A stretch of DNA of 64,000 nucleotides from positions 744,001 through 808,000 of the forward strand of contig CAWBKU010000004.1 in the NCBI GenBank assembly GCA_963789535.1, in the 5' to 3' direction. Within the stretch, counting starts at the first letter, position 1. The number at the start of each line of letters is the position of its first letter. Shown here one piece after another: positions 16,203 through 25,042 of this stretch. Source of the DNA: CAVXHQ01 sp963789535. GTDB lineage: Bacteria; Pseudomonadota; Alphaproteobacteria; Rhodobacterales; Rhodobacteraceae. The notes beneath the pieces were generated by a model that had not been told where the DNA came from, made no database searches, and was given only the letters and a program-made list of their open reading frames with translations. The position numbers and the translations under genes are program-made.

Positions 16203-16750
16203 CAGTCGATCACCGCGTCCTGGCCGAACCGCGCCGTGTCGAGCCCGGCCGCCCGCCGCGCGATCCGTTCGACCGAGAAAATGACGATCAGCGCCCCGCC
16301 CGCGACGATCGGGATGAAATCCCAGGCCCCCGATATGCCCAGCGACGGCAGCTTGTTTCCGGCGGTCTTGAGCGCGAGCTGTGCGCCGAACCAGATCATC
16401 CCCGCCCCGAACCCGCCCACCGCAATGTCGGAGACCGTATGCAGCGTCAGCGTCACCGGGCGCGGCAGGACCAGCAGCAGCACGTCGAACGCCAGGTGAT
16501 ACCCTTCGCGGATGCCCACCGCCGCGCCGAGGAAGATGAACCACCCCATCAGGATGATCGCGGCAGGCTCGCTCCACACGATACTGTCGTTGAGGATCTT
16601 CAGCGCGATCACCTGCGAGAATATCATCGCCGTCATCGCCACCAGCCCCAGCCCCGCGACCCACAGGGCAGCGGTCGCCAGAAGGCCGGTGAACCGGGCA
16701 ATGGGCGTGAACACCGGGTGCGTCACGGAAGAGGTCGGCGTGTCGGCCAT
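16202..16750 (-). CDS. TRAP transporter small permease (DctQ type)
   Basis: A 182-residue protein with four predicted membrane helices (about residues 20-45, 58-80, 95-118, 140-162). It contains the DctQ signature WSEPAAIILMGWFIFLGAAVG followed by REGYHLAFDVLL. It couples the binding protein and the large permease. It lies between dctP (75 bases) and dctM (overlap) and has the usual family length. Confidence 0.92.
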   Translation of the reverse strand: MADTPTSSVTHPVFTPIARFTGLLATAALWVAGLGLVAMTAMIFSQVIALKILNDSIVWSEPAAIILMGWFIFLGAAVGIREGYHLAFDVLLLVLPRPVTLTLHTVSDIAVGGFGAGMIWFGAQLALKTAGNKLPSLGISGAWDFIPIVAGGALIVIFSVERIARRAAGLDTARFGQDAVID

Positions 16751-16825
16751 GCAGCGGCGTCCTTGAAATATCCGGCCCCCGCGATGTGCGGAGGCCGGTC
16801 GGCCCGTTCGGTCGGGTCGTCTGGC

Positions 16826-17806
16826 CTATTCGGTGGCCTGGATGCGCGCGACCAGGTCCTTGAGGACATCGGTCGTGACATAGGTTTCATAGACCGGCAC
16901 CATCGCGTCGATGAACGGCTGCTTGTCGATGTCGGTGATGATCTCGACGCCCGCGTCGATCATCCGCTGCTGGCTCTCGGCCTCGCTTTCGACCCACAAC
17001 TCGCGCATGAACGGCACCGAATCGCGCGCCGCCTGACGTACCAGGTCCTGGTCGGCCGGATCGAGCGCGTCCCAGCTCATCTTCGACATCACCAGAACCT
17101 CGGGGACGATCAGGTGCTCGTCGAGCGTATAGAAGGGCGCGACCTCGAAGTGGCCCGAGCTGTCGTAGGACGGCCAGTTGTTCTCGGCCCCGTCGATGAC
17201 GCCCGTCTGGATCGAGGAATAGACCTCGCCGTAGGGCAGCGGCGTCGCGTTGCCGCCAAGGGCGCCGACCATGTCGACGAAGATGTCCGACTGCATCACC
17301 CGGAAGCTCATCCCCTCGATATCGTCGATCGACCGGATCGGGCGCTCCGAGTTGTAGAAGCTGCGCGCGCCCGAGTCGTAATAGGCCAGACCGACCAGAT
17401 CGTGGGCCTCGAAGGCGTCGAGGATCTGCTGGCCGATGGGACCGTCCATGACGTTGTGCATATGTTCGACCGACCGGAAGATATAGGGCAGCGACACCAC
17501 CTGCGTCTCTTCGATGATGTTGTTGAACGGCCCGAGGCTGACGCGGTTCATGTCGATCACGCCGAACTGGGTCTGTTCGATCGTGTCCTTTTCCTCGCCC
17601 AGTTGCGCACTGTCGAACACCTCGACGCAGATGCGCCCGTCCGACCGTTCCGTCAGCAATTCGCCCATGTATTGCACCGCGACCACCGTCGGATAGCCCG
17701 CCGGATGGGTATCGGCGGACCGCAGCGTGATCTCGCAGGCCTGCGCCATCGCGCCGGTGGCGAAAGTCGACGCCAGCAGCGCCCCGATCAGAATTTTCGT
17801 CGTCAT
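16826..17806 (-). CDS. TRAP transporter substrate-binding protein (DctP family)
   Basis: A 326-residue periplasmic protein. A signal peptide (about 1-21, ending GAMA) precedes the mature domain beginning ITLRSADTHPAGYPTV. The conserved carboxylate-binding arginine is in GMSFRVMQSDIF, and the family stretches PLPYGEVYSSIQTGVIDGAE and PSYDSSGHFEVAPF follow. It is placed directly after uxaC (26 bases), so uronate is the likely ligand. An ATG follows the ribosome site GGGAGGAAAG. Confidence 0.93.
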   Translation of the reverse strand: MTTKILIGALLASTFATGAMAQACEITLRSADTHPAGYPTVVAVQYMGELLTERSDGRICVEVFDSAQLGEEKDTIEQTQFGVIDMNRVSLGPFNNIIEETQVVSLPYIFRSVEHMHNVMDGPIGQQILDAFEAHDLVGLAYYDSGARSFYNSERPIRSIDDIEGMSFRVMQSDIFVDMVGALGGNATPLPYGEVYSSIQTGVIDGAENNWPSYDSSGHFEVAPFYTLDEHLIVPEVLVMSKMSWDALDPADQDLVRQAARDSVPFMRELWVESEAESQQRMIDAGVEIITDIDKQPFIDAMVPVYETYVTTDVLKDLVARIQATE

Positions 17807-17832
17807 GTCTTTCCTCCCAGAAAGTGGCCCTG

Positions 17833-19263
17833 TCAGAGCCGATAGGCCTGCTTGGCAAGCCGGTAAGCGAGGTCGTGTGCGACCTCATGGGCATCCGCCA
17901 GCCCCAGTCGCCCGGTGGCTGCGAGGGTGGCGAGATAGGCGCAGTCGACACGTCGCGCGACGTCGTGCCGCGCGGGGATCGAGCAGAAGGCGCGGGTGTC
18001 GTCGTTGAACCCGACCGTGTTGTAGAAGCCGGCCGTTTCGGTCGTGGCCTCGCGATAGCGCCGCATTCCTTCGGCGCTGTCGTGAAACCACCATGCGGGG
18101 CCGAGTTTCAGCGCCGGATACACCCCCGCCAGCGGCGCGAGTTCACGGGCATAGGCGCTTTCGTCGAGGGTAAAGACGATGATTGTCAGACCCGGTTCGA
18201 GGCCGACCGCATCGAGCATCGGGCGCAAGGCGCCGACGTAATCCGTGCGGGTCGGGATGTCGAACCCCTTGTCCGGTCCGTATGTCGCCGACATCCGCGC
18301 GGAATGATTGCGCGCCGACCCGGGGTGGATCTGCATCACGAGGCCATCGTCGAGGCTCATCCGCGCCATCTCGGTCAGCATCTGCGCCCGGAATAGGGCC
18401 GCATCCCCGCGGCTGGCCTGTCCGTCCCTGACCCTGTCGAACAGGGCCGCCGCGTCGGTCTGTGGCAGATCCGCGGTGCAGGCATCCGGATGGCCGTGAT
18501 CCGTCGCCGTCGCCCCCGCCGCGATGAACATGGCACGACGGTCCCGGTGGGCGTCAAGGTAGCCGTGCCAGCCGTCAGCGTCCTTTGCCGTCATTTCGGC
18601 CAGTCGGGCGATATTGTCGGCAAAACCCGGCGTTTCGGGGTCGATGACCGCGTCTGGGCGATAGGTCGGGATGACCCGCCCGCCCCACCCCGAAGCGGCG
18701 ATGGCGGCGTGATGGTCGAGGCGATCCAGCGCCGCATCCGTGGTGGCCAGCGCCTCGATTCCGAACCGGTCGAACAACGCACGGGGGCGAAAGGCATCGG
18801 TCGCCAGGCATCCGGCCAGATGATCGTAGACCGCGTCCGCGGTATCCGTGTTCAGATCCTCGTCCACACCGAACACATGTTCGAGCGCGTGATCGACCCA
18901 CATCCGCGAGGGCGTCGCGCGAAACAGATGCCAATGCGCGCAGAACGTCCGCCAGATCGCCCGCGGGTCCGTCTCGACCGGTCCGCCGTCGGATCGCGGC
19001 ACCCCCAGGCTGTGAAGAGGCACCCCCTGTGAGACCAGCATCCGCAGGATATAGTGGTCGGGCGTCACGATCAGCCGCGCCGGATCCGCAAAGGCCGCGT
19101 CGGTGGCGAACCACGCCGGATCGCAGTGCCCGTGCGGGCTCAGGATCGGCAACGTGGCGACGCCCTCGTACAGCGACCGCGCCACACCACGGACCTCGGG
19201 ATCGACCGGAAACAGCCGGTCGGGGTCAAGCTTCGGCAATCGGCATCCCCCCTCGGTCGTCAC
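17833..19263 (-). CDS. uxaC: Glucuronate/galacturonate isomerase
   Basis: A 476-residue amidohydrolase-like isomerase converting D-glucuronate to D-fructuronate or D-galacturonate to D-tagaturonate. It shows the N-terminal metal motif PILSPHGHCDPAWFA, HVFGVDEDLNTDTADAVYDH (linker), MQIHPGSARNHS, and the C-terminal GPAWWFHDSAEGMRRY. The length matches the family (about 470). The start is GTG 19263; a later start at the LPKLDPDRLFP segment cannot be excluded. It is the first gene of the operon. Because uxuA/uxuB rather than uxaA/uxaB follow, glucuronate is the more likely substrate. Confidence 0.94.
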   Translation of the reverse strand: MTTEGGCRLPKLDPDRLFPVDPEVRGVARSLYEGVATLPILSPHGHCDPAWFATDAAFADPARLIVTPDHYILRMLVSQGVPLHSLGVPRSDGGPVETDPRAIWRTFCAHWHLFRATPSRMWVDHALEHVFGVDEDLNTDTADAVYDHLAGCLATDAFRPRALFDRFGIEALATTDAALDRLDHHAAIAASGWGGRVIPTYRPDAVIDPETPGFADNIARLAEMTAKDADGWHGYLDAHRDRRAMFIAAGATATDHGHPDACTADLPQTDAAALFDRVRDGQASRGDAALFRAQMLTEMARMSLDDGLVMQIHPGSARNHSARMSATYGPDKGFDIPTRTDYVGALRPMLDAVGLEPGLTIIVFTLDESAYARELAPLAGVYPALKLGPAWWFHDSAEGMRRYREATTETAGFYNTVGFNDDTRAFCSIPARHDVARRVDCAYLATLAATGRLGLADAHEVAHDLAYRLAKQAYRL

Positions 19264-19291
19264 GGCGGCGCTTCGCTCGTCACTATCTGAT

Positions 19292-19321
19292 ATGTTAGTA
19301 TACCAGTATAGTGAACGTCAA
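19292..19321 (-). promoter_or_regulatory. uxaC operon promoter with overlapping GntR operator
   Basis: Reading leftward, TTGACG (19321-19316) and TAACAT (19297-19292) are 18 bases apart. The 12-base operator core TAGTATACCAGT at 19296-19307 overlaps the -10 box and spacer, which fits repression by the FCD-GntR protein. Confidence 0.62.
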
Positions 19322-20126
19322 CCGGAGACCTCCGTAGCCGAGCGGTGTGCCGCACGAGCCACAACGGATTGCGGAGATGCCGCGTTTGCCGTTTCATGCC
19401 GGTCTGGGAGGTTACAGGGCGGCGCGGGGTCAGCGCCAGATCGTTTTGAACGTGGAAGGTTCGGTTTGCGAAGCTCTTCAAGGCGGCCGTCGCGGACGCG
19501 GATCGTTCGGTTTCCAACTACCCCATGGTATTGGCTTCCCGCGCGCTCGTGGCCCAATGCCTCGACTTCGTGCCAAACATGGTTTCGTTAGAAGCATCTT
19601 CGACTGAAGCATGCCCGCATCACGCCCTTACCGTCTCTTTTCTGTTCCGACCGCGCTCCGACCGGCTTTCCTGTCATGGTCGAACGGGCAGCGCTCAGCG
19701 GTACAATGGTTCTCAACCTCTTGGCCTATCTCCCGTCAACAACAGGTGGGGTCAGATCTGTTGCGGGGCATGCCGTTGCCCCCAGACCACATCGAAGGGT
19801 GACCCCGTTTCAGCGGTCGAGCGTCCCGGTCGTTGTCCGGCCGGTTCCCGAAGGCGGCGCACGGAGGTTGCAGGGGGCCGACGTCTCCGAGCATTTCCGA
19901 CCTCCATACCGATGCAGATACCGCTTGGGTTCGGGACATCCCCTTTCCGGTGTTTCTCAAACGGACCATGGCTCGGCGGTTTCTTGGCGACCGACCGGCG
20001 TCAAGTCGCCGGTCTTCAAGCAGAAAAACGGCTTCCGCTAGGCGGACCCTCCGCTTTTCGGTTTGATCGCATCACCCGCCAGCATGACCGTTCTTCATCG
20101 AAACACCCATCGAAAGGATACATACC
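19322..20126. other. Gene-poor stretch between the uronate locus and the SSB-like gene
   Basis: About 800 bases with only short, unconvincing open frames on both strands and no recognisable domain. The sequence is somewhat richer in A and T than the flanking operons. It probably represents eroded DNA between two mobile insertions. Confidence 0.35.
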
Positions 20127-20460
20127 ATGAGAACCTTCGCAGAATTCCAGATCATCGGCCGGGTCGGGAAGGTCAAGGACGTCGGCACTACCCTCCGCAT
20201 CAGCATCGCGTCCGAATACGGCCGCAAGGACGAGGGGGGACTTCAAGACGAACCCCTACTGGAACGCGGTCACGATCTTCAACGAGAAGGTCATCAAGTG
20301 GGCCAAGGACAACATCGCCCCTGGCGACCTGGTCCACACACGCGGCACCCTGCGCCAGACCGAGTGGGAAAAGGACGGCCAGACCGTCTACGGCATGACC
20401 ATCGCCGCCAACGACTTCGACCTTCTGGCCAAGAAACAGGTCGACGACGAGGTGATCTGA
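20127..20460 (+). pseudogene. Single-stranded DNA-binding-like protein, one-base frameshift
   Basis: ATG 20127 opens MRTFAEFQIIGRVGKVKDVG, an OB-fold start. At a run of six G (20234-20239) the frame is lost. Removing one G restores a 110-residue protein continuing DFKTNPYWNAVTIFNE, then GDLVHTRGTLRQTEWEKDGQ (the OB strands of SSB), and ending KQVDDEVI at 20460. It lacks the usual acidic SSB tail, as in plasmid or phage SSB-like proteins. The upstream site AAAGGATACATACC is a fair ribosome binding site. The frameshift is either real or a homopolymer call error. Confidence 0.75.
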
Positions 20461-20469
20461 TCACCGGAA

Positions 20470-20489
20470 GGGGCGGCCCCGGCCGCCCC
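20470..20489 (+). terminator. Rho-independent terminator after the SSB-like gene
   Basis: GGGGCGGCC-CC-GGCCGCCCC is a perfect 9-bp stem followed by TTCCCTT, nine bases after the stop codon. Confidence 0.7.
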
Positions 20490-20571
20490 TTCCCTTCGGG
20501 TCCATCGGGCAGGCAGCCGAATCTGGCGGCACGGGCGATGTCGACCCGATGCTGGACCTTGCACACCTCGG

Positions 20572-20997
20572 ATGTTCCCGCAATGTTCCGGATCTATAGC
20601 GCGCCACACCTCCCCCCGCAAGCAGACCGACGACACGGCCTTCCCGGTCCGTGTCAAGATCGTTGTTCCGGACCAAGGGTTCGGCCAGTCGATCCACGAT
20701 CTTCTCATCTGGCTCCAGTCGAACCTCGGGTCCGGGAACTACGCGCAACATGCGGTCGCAGCCCTCGGGGGAAGCGCGGTCGGGTTCTATTTTCGCGACG
20801 TCGAGGGCACGCAGGCTTTCGTCCATGCTTTTCCCGGCCTCGTCCTTGCTGATGGGACCGGGAGCATCGCATATTCGTCCCCTGACCGGGACACGGCCTG
20901 GGCAACGGAGCATTTTCTCGGCGTGTGCAACCTCTACTCACTCCCCAAGGGCCAGGCGGCCACCGATGCCGCCAACCGACTTGTGCAACATTTATAA
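20572..20997 (+). CDS. Hypothetical protein with SRAP-like tail
   Basis: A 141-residue open frame that I cannot assign to a named family. Residues 22-103 (FPVRVKIVVPDQGFGQSIHD, then GSAVGFYFRDVEGTQAFVHAF) have the look of a real small alpha/beta protein. From residue 118 the sequence reads VCNLYSLPKGQAA, the very start of an SOS-response-associated peptidase, suggesting the two were joined by a small deletion. No clear ribosome binding site precedes ATG 20572. Confidence 0.45.
   Translation: MFPQCSGSIARHTSPRKQTDDTAFPVRVKIVVPDQGFGQSIHDLLIWLQSNLGSGNYAQHAVAALGGSAVGFYFRDVEGTQAFVHAFPGLVLADGTGSIAYSSPDRDTAWATEHFLGVCNLYSLPKGQAATDAANRLVQHL
20923..20997 (+). pseudogene. SRAP (YedK/HMCES-type) peptidase, first 24 codons only
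   Basis: GTG-TGC at 20923 followed by NLYSLPKGQAA matches the invariant N-terminus of SRAP proteins, whose Cys2 forms the thiazolidine crosslink to abasic sites. The frame stops at 20997 after 24 codons, so the gene is truncated close to the IS110 element. Confidence 0.6.
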
Positions 20998-21248
20998 CCG
21001 CCCCTTGCGCAAGAAGAATCTTCAGAGCTGATTTTGGCGCGTCATCGGGTACTGACATGTATCCGGCCTCGTATGCGGCGTCATACATGCCGCGGGCCCG
21101 TATGGTGTTCGAAGATTGGGTCCAGATCAAAGCCGCGTGCTCGATGGCACTCTGTTGCACACTGGTTCTCCCGATCCCGTCTCACGACTGTTGCGCCAAA
21201 CTGCTCTTTGCCCTCTTCCGCTCCGACGTCCTCGCGACCGACGGTGGC
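20998..21248. other. IS110 right flank, no confident gene
   Basis: Between the SRAP stump and the transposase stop. On the minus strand an open frame reads HAALIWTQSSNTIRARGMYD, which looks protein-like but cannot be assigned. If the element belongs to the IS1111 group, its structured non-coding right end and bridge RNA would lie here. Confidence 0.3.
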
Positions 21249-21260
21249 TTATGCCACCGT
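21241..21260. repeat. Perfect hairpin at the transposase 3' end
   Basis: ACGGTGGC-TTAT-GCCACCGT has an 8-bp perfect stem containing the transposase stop codon. It may be a terminator-like or subterminal structure of the IS110 element. Confidence 0.5.
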
Positions 21261-22277
21261 GGCCGGAGACTGGTAGACGCCACCACGGGCCATCAGGGCC
21301 CAGACGATCCGCGCCAACTTGTTCGCCAGCGCCACCCCCACCAGCTTTGGCGGCTTGCGCGAGAGCATCCCGCCCAGCCATGTGCCTGATCTGGCCGCGG
21401 CATGGACGTGCCGTTTGATGATGACGCTGTTGGCACCAATGATCAGGAGGCGTCTCAGGGATCGTTCGCCCATCTTCGTCGTGGCCCCAAGGCGCTGCTT
21501 GCCGCCAGTGGAATGCTGCCGCGGCACGAGACCCAGCCACGCCGCAAAATCGCGTGCCTTGCGGAAAGTCTCGGGAGGCGGCGCAAGGGCCGCAATGGCC
21601 GTAGCGATCAAGGGGCCGATCCCGGGCACAGTCATCAGCCGCCGTGCCACATCATTCGCTTTTGCCCGGCGGGTGATCTCGGCATCAAGCTTTCCGATCT
21701 CCGCCACCAGATGGGACAGCGTCGCGATCAGTACCTTGAAGGTGGCCGTTGCATCGGCTGGCAAGCTGCTGTCCGGATCCGCGACAATCGCGACCAGCCG
21801 CTTGGCGTTGGCAGCTCCTTGCGGCACGATTTGCCCGAACTCGGTCAGATGGCCACGCAGGGCATTGATGGCCTGGGTCCGCTGCCGGATAAGAAGCTCG
21901 CGCACGCGAAACACCATCGCCGCGCCCTGCGTCTCGTCGCTCTTCACGGGCACGAAGCGCATCGTCGGGCGCTGCGCAGCTTCGCAAATGGCCTCGGCAT
22001 CGACGGCATCATTCTTCTGGCGTTTGACGAATGGCTTCACGTAGGCGGGTGGGATGAGCCGCACGTCATGACCCAGCTTGCCGATCTCACGGCCCCAGAA
22101 ATGAGCGCCACCGCATGCCTCCATCGCGACGACACAAGATGGCAACCGGCTAAAGAAATCCAGCACCCGTGCTTGCCGTCGTTTATTGCGCAAGACCGCT
22201 CGACCAGCGTTGTTAGCTCCATGAACCTGAAACACATTCTTCGCCAGATCGAGCCCGATCGTCGTAATCTCCGTCAT
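21249..22277 (-). CDS. IS110-family transposase
   Basis: A 342-residue DEDD transposase. The RuvC-like domain supplies D10 (IGLDLAKNVF), E53 (AMEACGGAHFWG), and D90/D93 (KNDAVDAEAICEA). A long helical middle region and the C-terminal Tnp20 domain follow (VPGIGPLIATAIAA about 217-230, ARDFAAWLGLVPRQHSTGGK about 241-260, with Ser256 the candidate nucleophile). I used ATG 22277 (MTEITTIG) rather than an upstream in-frame start because this matches family starts and GGAGAG lies just upstream. The element has no obvious long terminal inverted repeats, as is normal for this family. Confidence 0.93.
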   Translation of the reverse strand: MTEITTIGLDLAKNVFQVHGANNAGRAVLRNKRRQARVLDFFSRLPSCVVAMEACGGAHFWGREIGKLGHDVRLIPPAYVKPFVKRQKNDAVDAEAICEAAQRPTMRFVPVKSDETQGAAMVFRVRELLIRQRTQAINALRGHLTEFGQIVPQGAANAKRLVAIVADPDSSLPADATATFKVLIATLSHLVAEIGKLDAEITRRAKANDVARRLMTVPGIGPLIATAIAALAPPPETFRKARDFAAWLGLVPRQHSTGGKQRLGATTKMGERSLRRLLIIGANSVIIKRHVHAAARSGTWLGGMLSRKPPKLVGVALANKLARIVWALMARGGVYQSPATVA

Positions 22278-22437
22278 GACCGCTCTCCTTTGTGGATCGT
22301 TGCAGACCCACCTTGGCACATCGATGCCGTCCGGGGGCGGTCACATCATCAAAGCCCCGCAAGGGAGGAGATGACCCCGGCGAGGATCGCCGGTCAGCAA
22401 GTGCCGGCAAAGACACCGAGCCCCTGACCGCTTGCCC
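22278..22437 (-). other. Non-coding left flank of the IS110 transposase
   Basis: 160 GC-rich bases between the IS110 start and the glpR stop, without a gene. In IS110-group elements this position encodes the bridge RNA. Inverted segments such as CCGGCGAGGATCGCCGG (around 22378-22394) show local stem-loop potential. The element boundary within this stretch is not known. Confidence 0.35.
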
Positions 22438-23193
22438 CTAGCCCGCAACCACCGACGTCCCCCATTGCGCGCAACGCGTGGCCAGCATCGGGGGCATTGG
22501 GCGATCGGTAAAGAAACTGTCGATTTCCGACAGCGACGCGATCAGCGCGGGCGCCGTGCGGCGGAACTTGGAGTGGTCGGCCACGAGAAACGTGCGGCGG
22601 GACTGGCGGATGATGGTCTGGCTGACCCCGACCTCGTGGATGTCGTAGTCACGCAAGTCACCCTCGGCATCGAGCGCCGAGCAGCCGATGACCGCGATGT
22701 CGAGCTTGAACTGGCGAATCGCCTCGGTCGTCAGCGTCCCGATCAGCCCGCCGTCGGAGCGTCGCAGGACGCCGCCGGTCACGATCACCTGACAATCGGA
22801 CGCGGCGAAAATCTGCGCGACGTTCATGTTGTTGGTGAGCACCAACAGATTGCGGTGCCCGATCAGCGCGCGGGCGACCGCCTCGGTGCTCGTCCCGATG
22901 TTGAGGAACACCGACGTGTTGTCCGGGATCGCGGCGGCACAGCGGGCGGCGATGGCGGCCTTGGCGTCACCGTTCAGACTCTGGCGTTCGACGTAATCGA
23001 TGTTGTGCGTCCCCGAGAATGGCACCGCCCCGCCGTGTACCCGGGTCAGTCGCCCGGCCTCGGCAAGTTCGGTCAGGTCACGGCGGATGGTCTGGACCGT
23101 CACGCCGAAATGTTCGGACAGCGCATCGACGGTCACGCGCCCGGTCCGGCGCGCGATGTCGACGATCTCGGGCAGACGAAAGTTCTGCGACAT
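22438..23193 (-). CDS. glpR: DeoR-family regulator GlpR
   Basis: A 251-residue DeoR/GlpR repressor. The N-terminal winged helix-turn-helix is at about 6-57 (LPEIVDIARRTGRVTVDALS, then TVQTIRRDLTELAEAGRLTRVHGGA). The sugar-phosphate sensor domain follows (FLNIGTSTEAVARAL, VIVTGGVLRRSDGG, FLVADHSKF). I used ATG 23193 (MSQNFRLP). It is divergent from glpD with nested inverted repeats in between, so it probably represses the glp operon until glycerol-3-phosphate accumulates. Confidence 0.9.
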   Translation of the reverse strand: MSQNFRLPEIVDIARRTGRVTVDALSEHFGVTVQTIRRDLTELAEAGRLTRVHGGAVPFSGTHNIDYVERQSLNGDAKAAIAARCAAAIPDNTSVFLNIGTSTEAVARALIGHRNLLVLTNNMNVAQIFAASDCQVIVTGGVLRRSDGGLIGTLTTEAIRQFKLDIAVIGCSALDAEGDLRDYDIHEVGVSQTIIRQSRRTFLVADHSKFRRTAPALIASLSEIDSFFTDRPMPPMLATRCAQWGTSVVAG

Positions 23194-23315
23194 TGCATGC
23201 CTCTCCTTGCTCCGCGATCGCCGTGCAGCGCAGGTTTTTCGCTGTCGCGGCAGCAGAGCGCGCTGGGTCGTCCACTGCGGCAAACCGCTTGCGCGCGATC
23301 ATCCGGAGGTTCCCT

Positions 23316-23383
23316 GATGTTCGCTTTTTGCGGCCTGAGGTCAATAGCGAACATCCACGAAAATTCCGTTGCAAACTTTCGTG
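23316..23383. promoter_or_regulatory. glpR-glpD intergenic inverted repeats, probable GlpR operators
   Basis: GATGTTCGCT (23316-23325) pairs perfectly with AGCGAACATC (23346-23355). CACGAAA (23356-23362) pairs with TTTCGTG (23377-23383). The two pairs are adjacent and lie 50-120 bases upstream of glpD, where a DeoR-type repressor would act. Confidence 0.6.
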
Positions 23384-23434
23384 AGCCGTGCAGACATGAT
23401 GTGGCAGCGACGCAGACCGGGAGGGGCCTTGCAC

Positions 23435-25042
23435 GTGACCGCAATCGCCGACACGGGGCCGGATGTGGACGTCTTCGTCATTGGCGGGGGCATCAATGGC
23501 TGTGGCATCGCCCGGGACGCGGCCGGGCGCGGCCTGCGCGTCGCGCTGGCCGAAATGAGCGATCTGGCGTCGGCAACGTCGTCGGCGTCGACCAAGCTCT
23601 TCCATGGCGGATTGCGCTATCTCGAATATTTCGAGGTGCGTCTGGTTCGTGAGGCGCTGATCGAGCGCGAGGTGCTGCTGCGCGCCATGCCGCATATCTC
23701 GTGGCCGATGCGCTTCGTGCTGCCGCTCCATGCCGGGATGCGGTTCGAATCGACCACGCCCGCGAGCCGCGTCTTGAACGCCGTGATGCCGTGGATGAAG
23801 GGGCGCAGGCCCGCGTGGCTGATCCGGCTGGGACTGTTCGCCTACGACCACCTCGGCGGACGGCACCTGTTGCCCGGCACCCGCACCCTCGACCTTGCGA
23901 CCGACCCGGCGGGCCGGCCCCTCAAGGACATCTTCACCGATGCCTACGAATATTCCGATTGCTGGATCGAGGATTCGCGCCTCGTCGTGCTGAACGCCCG
24001 CGACGCCGCCGACCGGGGGGCCCGGATCATGGTCCGCACCCGCGTCACCGCCGCGGCGCGCGGCGCAGACCGCTGGACCGTCACGCTTCAGGACGAGGAC
24101 GGCCCCCACAGCATGACGGCGCGGCTGATCGTCAACGCGGGCGGCCCCTGGGTCGGGCGGATCATCCACGACACGGCCCGTCTCGACACCACCGACGGCG
24201 TGCGCCTCGTGCGCGGCAGCCATATCGTCACGAAGAAACTCTTCGACCACGACCGCTGCTATTTCTTTCAGGGCACCGACGGGCGGATCATCTTCGCCAT
24301 ACCCTACGAGACCGACTTCACCCTGATCGGCACCACCGACAGCGAGCAGGACGACCTGACCACCCCGCCGGTCTGCACCCCCGAGGAGCAGGATTATCTC
24401 TGCGCCTTCGCCTCGCAGTATTTCAAGGATCCCGTTACTCGCGACGATATCGTCTGGACCTATTCCGGTGTCCGCCCGCTCTACGACGATGGCGCGAGTT
24501 CGGCGACGGCGGCGACGCGGGACTATACCCTCAAGCTCGAGACCGACGGTGCGCCGATCCTCAACGTCTTCGGCGGCAAGATAACCACCTACCGCAAGCT
24601 GGCCGAACGCGCGTTGGAAAAGATCGCGCCGGTCCTCGGCGCGCCCACCGATGGCTGGACGGCAGGCGTGACGCTGCCGGGCGGTAATTTCGCGGTCGAC
24701 GGCGTCGAGGGGCTGGTCGCCGATCTGCGGGCGGCCTATCCCTTCGTCGATGCGCGGTGGGCGCTGCGGCTCGTGCGGGCCTATGGCACCGAGGCACGGA
24801 CAATCCTCGGCACAGCGCGCACCGCCGCCGACCTCGGCACCGATTTCGGCGCAAGCTTGACCGAGGCAGAGGTGCGCTGGCTGATGACACGGGAATTCGC
24901 ACGGCGGGCCGAGGATGTGGTCTGGCGGCGCAGCAAGCTCGGTCTGCGGATGTCGCCCGAGGCGATCGCGGCGCTGGACGCATGGATGCTGGACGACATG
25001 ACCGCGGCGCCCGCCGCACGGGCCGCAGGAGACGCGCGATGA
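23435..25042 (+). CDS. glpD: Aerobic glycerol-3-phosphate dehydrogenase
   Basis: A 535-residue membrane-associated FAD enzyme oxidising sn-glycerol-3-phosphate to dihydroxyacetone phosphate. The N-terminal Rossmann motif is VFVIGGGINGCGIARDAAGR. Further signatures are SSASTKLFHGGLRYLE, LIVNAGGPWVGRI, VWTYSGVRPLYDD, and FGGKITTYRKLAERAL. GTG 23435 follows GGGAGGGG at eight bases and is the best start; upstream ATGs at 23396/23399 lack such a site. It overlaps glpS by four bases. Confidence 0.94.
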   Translation: MTAIADTGPDVDVFVIGGGINGCGIARDAAGRGLRVALAEMSDLASATSSASTKLFHGGLRYLEYFEVRLVREALIEREVLLRAMPHISWPMRFVLPLHAGMRFESTTPASRVLNAVMPWMKGRRPAWLIRLGLFAYDHLGGRHLLPGTRTLDLATDPAGRPLKDIFTDAYEYSDCWIEDSRLVVLNARDAADRGARIMVRTRVTAAARGADRWTVTLQDEDGPHSMTARLIVNAGGPWVGRIIHDTARLDTTDGVRLVRGSHIVTKKLFDHDRCYFFQGTDGRIIFAIPYETDFTLIGTTDSEQDDLTTPPVCTPEEQDYLCAFASQYFKDPVTRDDIVWTYSGVRPLYDDGASSATAATRDYTLKLETDGAPILNVFGGKITTYRKLAERALEKIAPVLGAPTDGWTAGVTLPGGNFAVDGVEGLVADLRAAYPFVDARWALRLVRAYGTEARTILGTARTAADLGTDFGASLTEAEVRWLMTREFARRAEDVVWRRSKLGLRMSPEAIAALDAWMLDDMTAAPAARAAGDAR

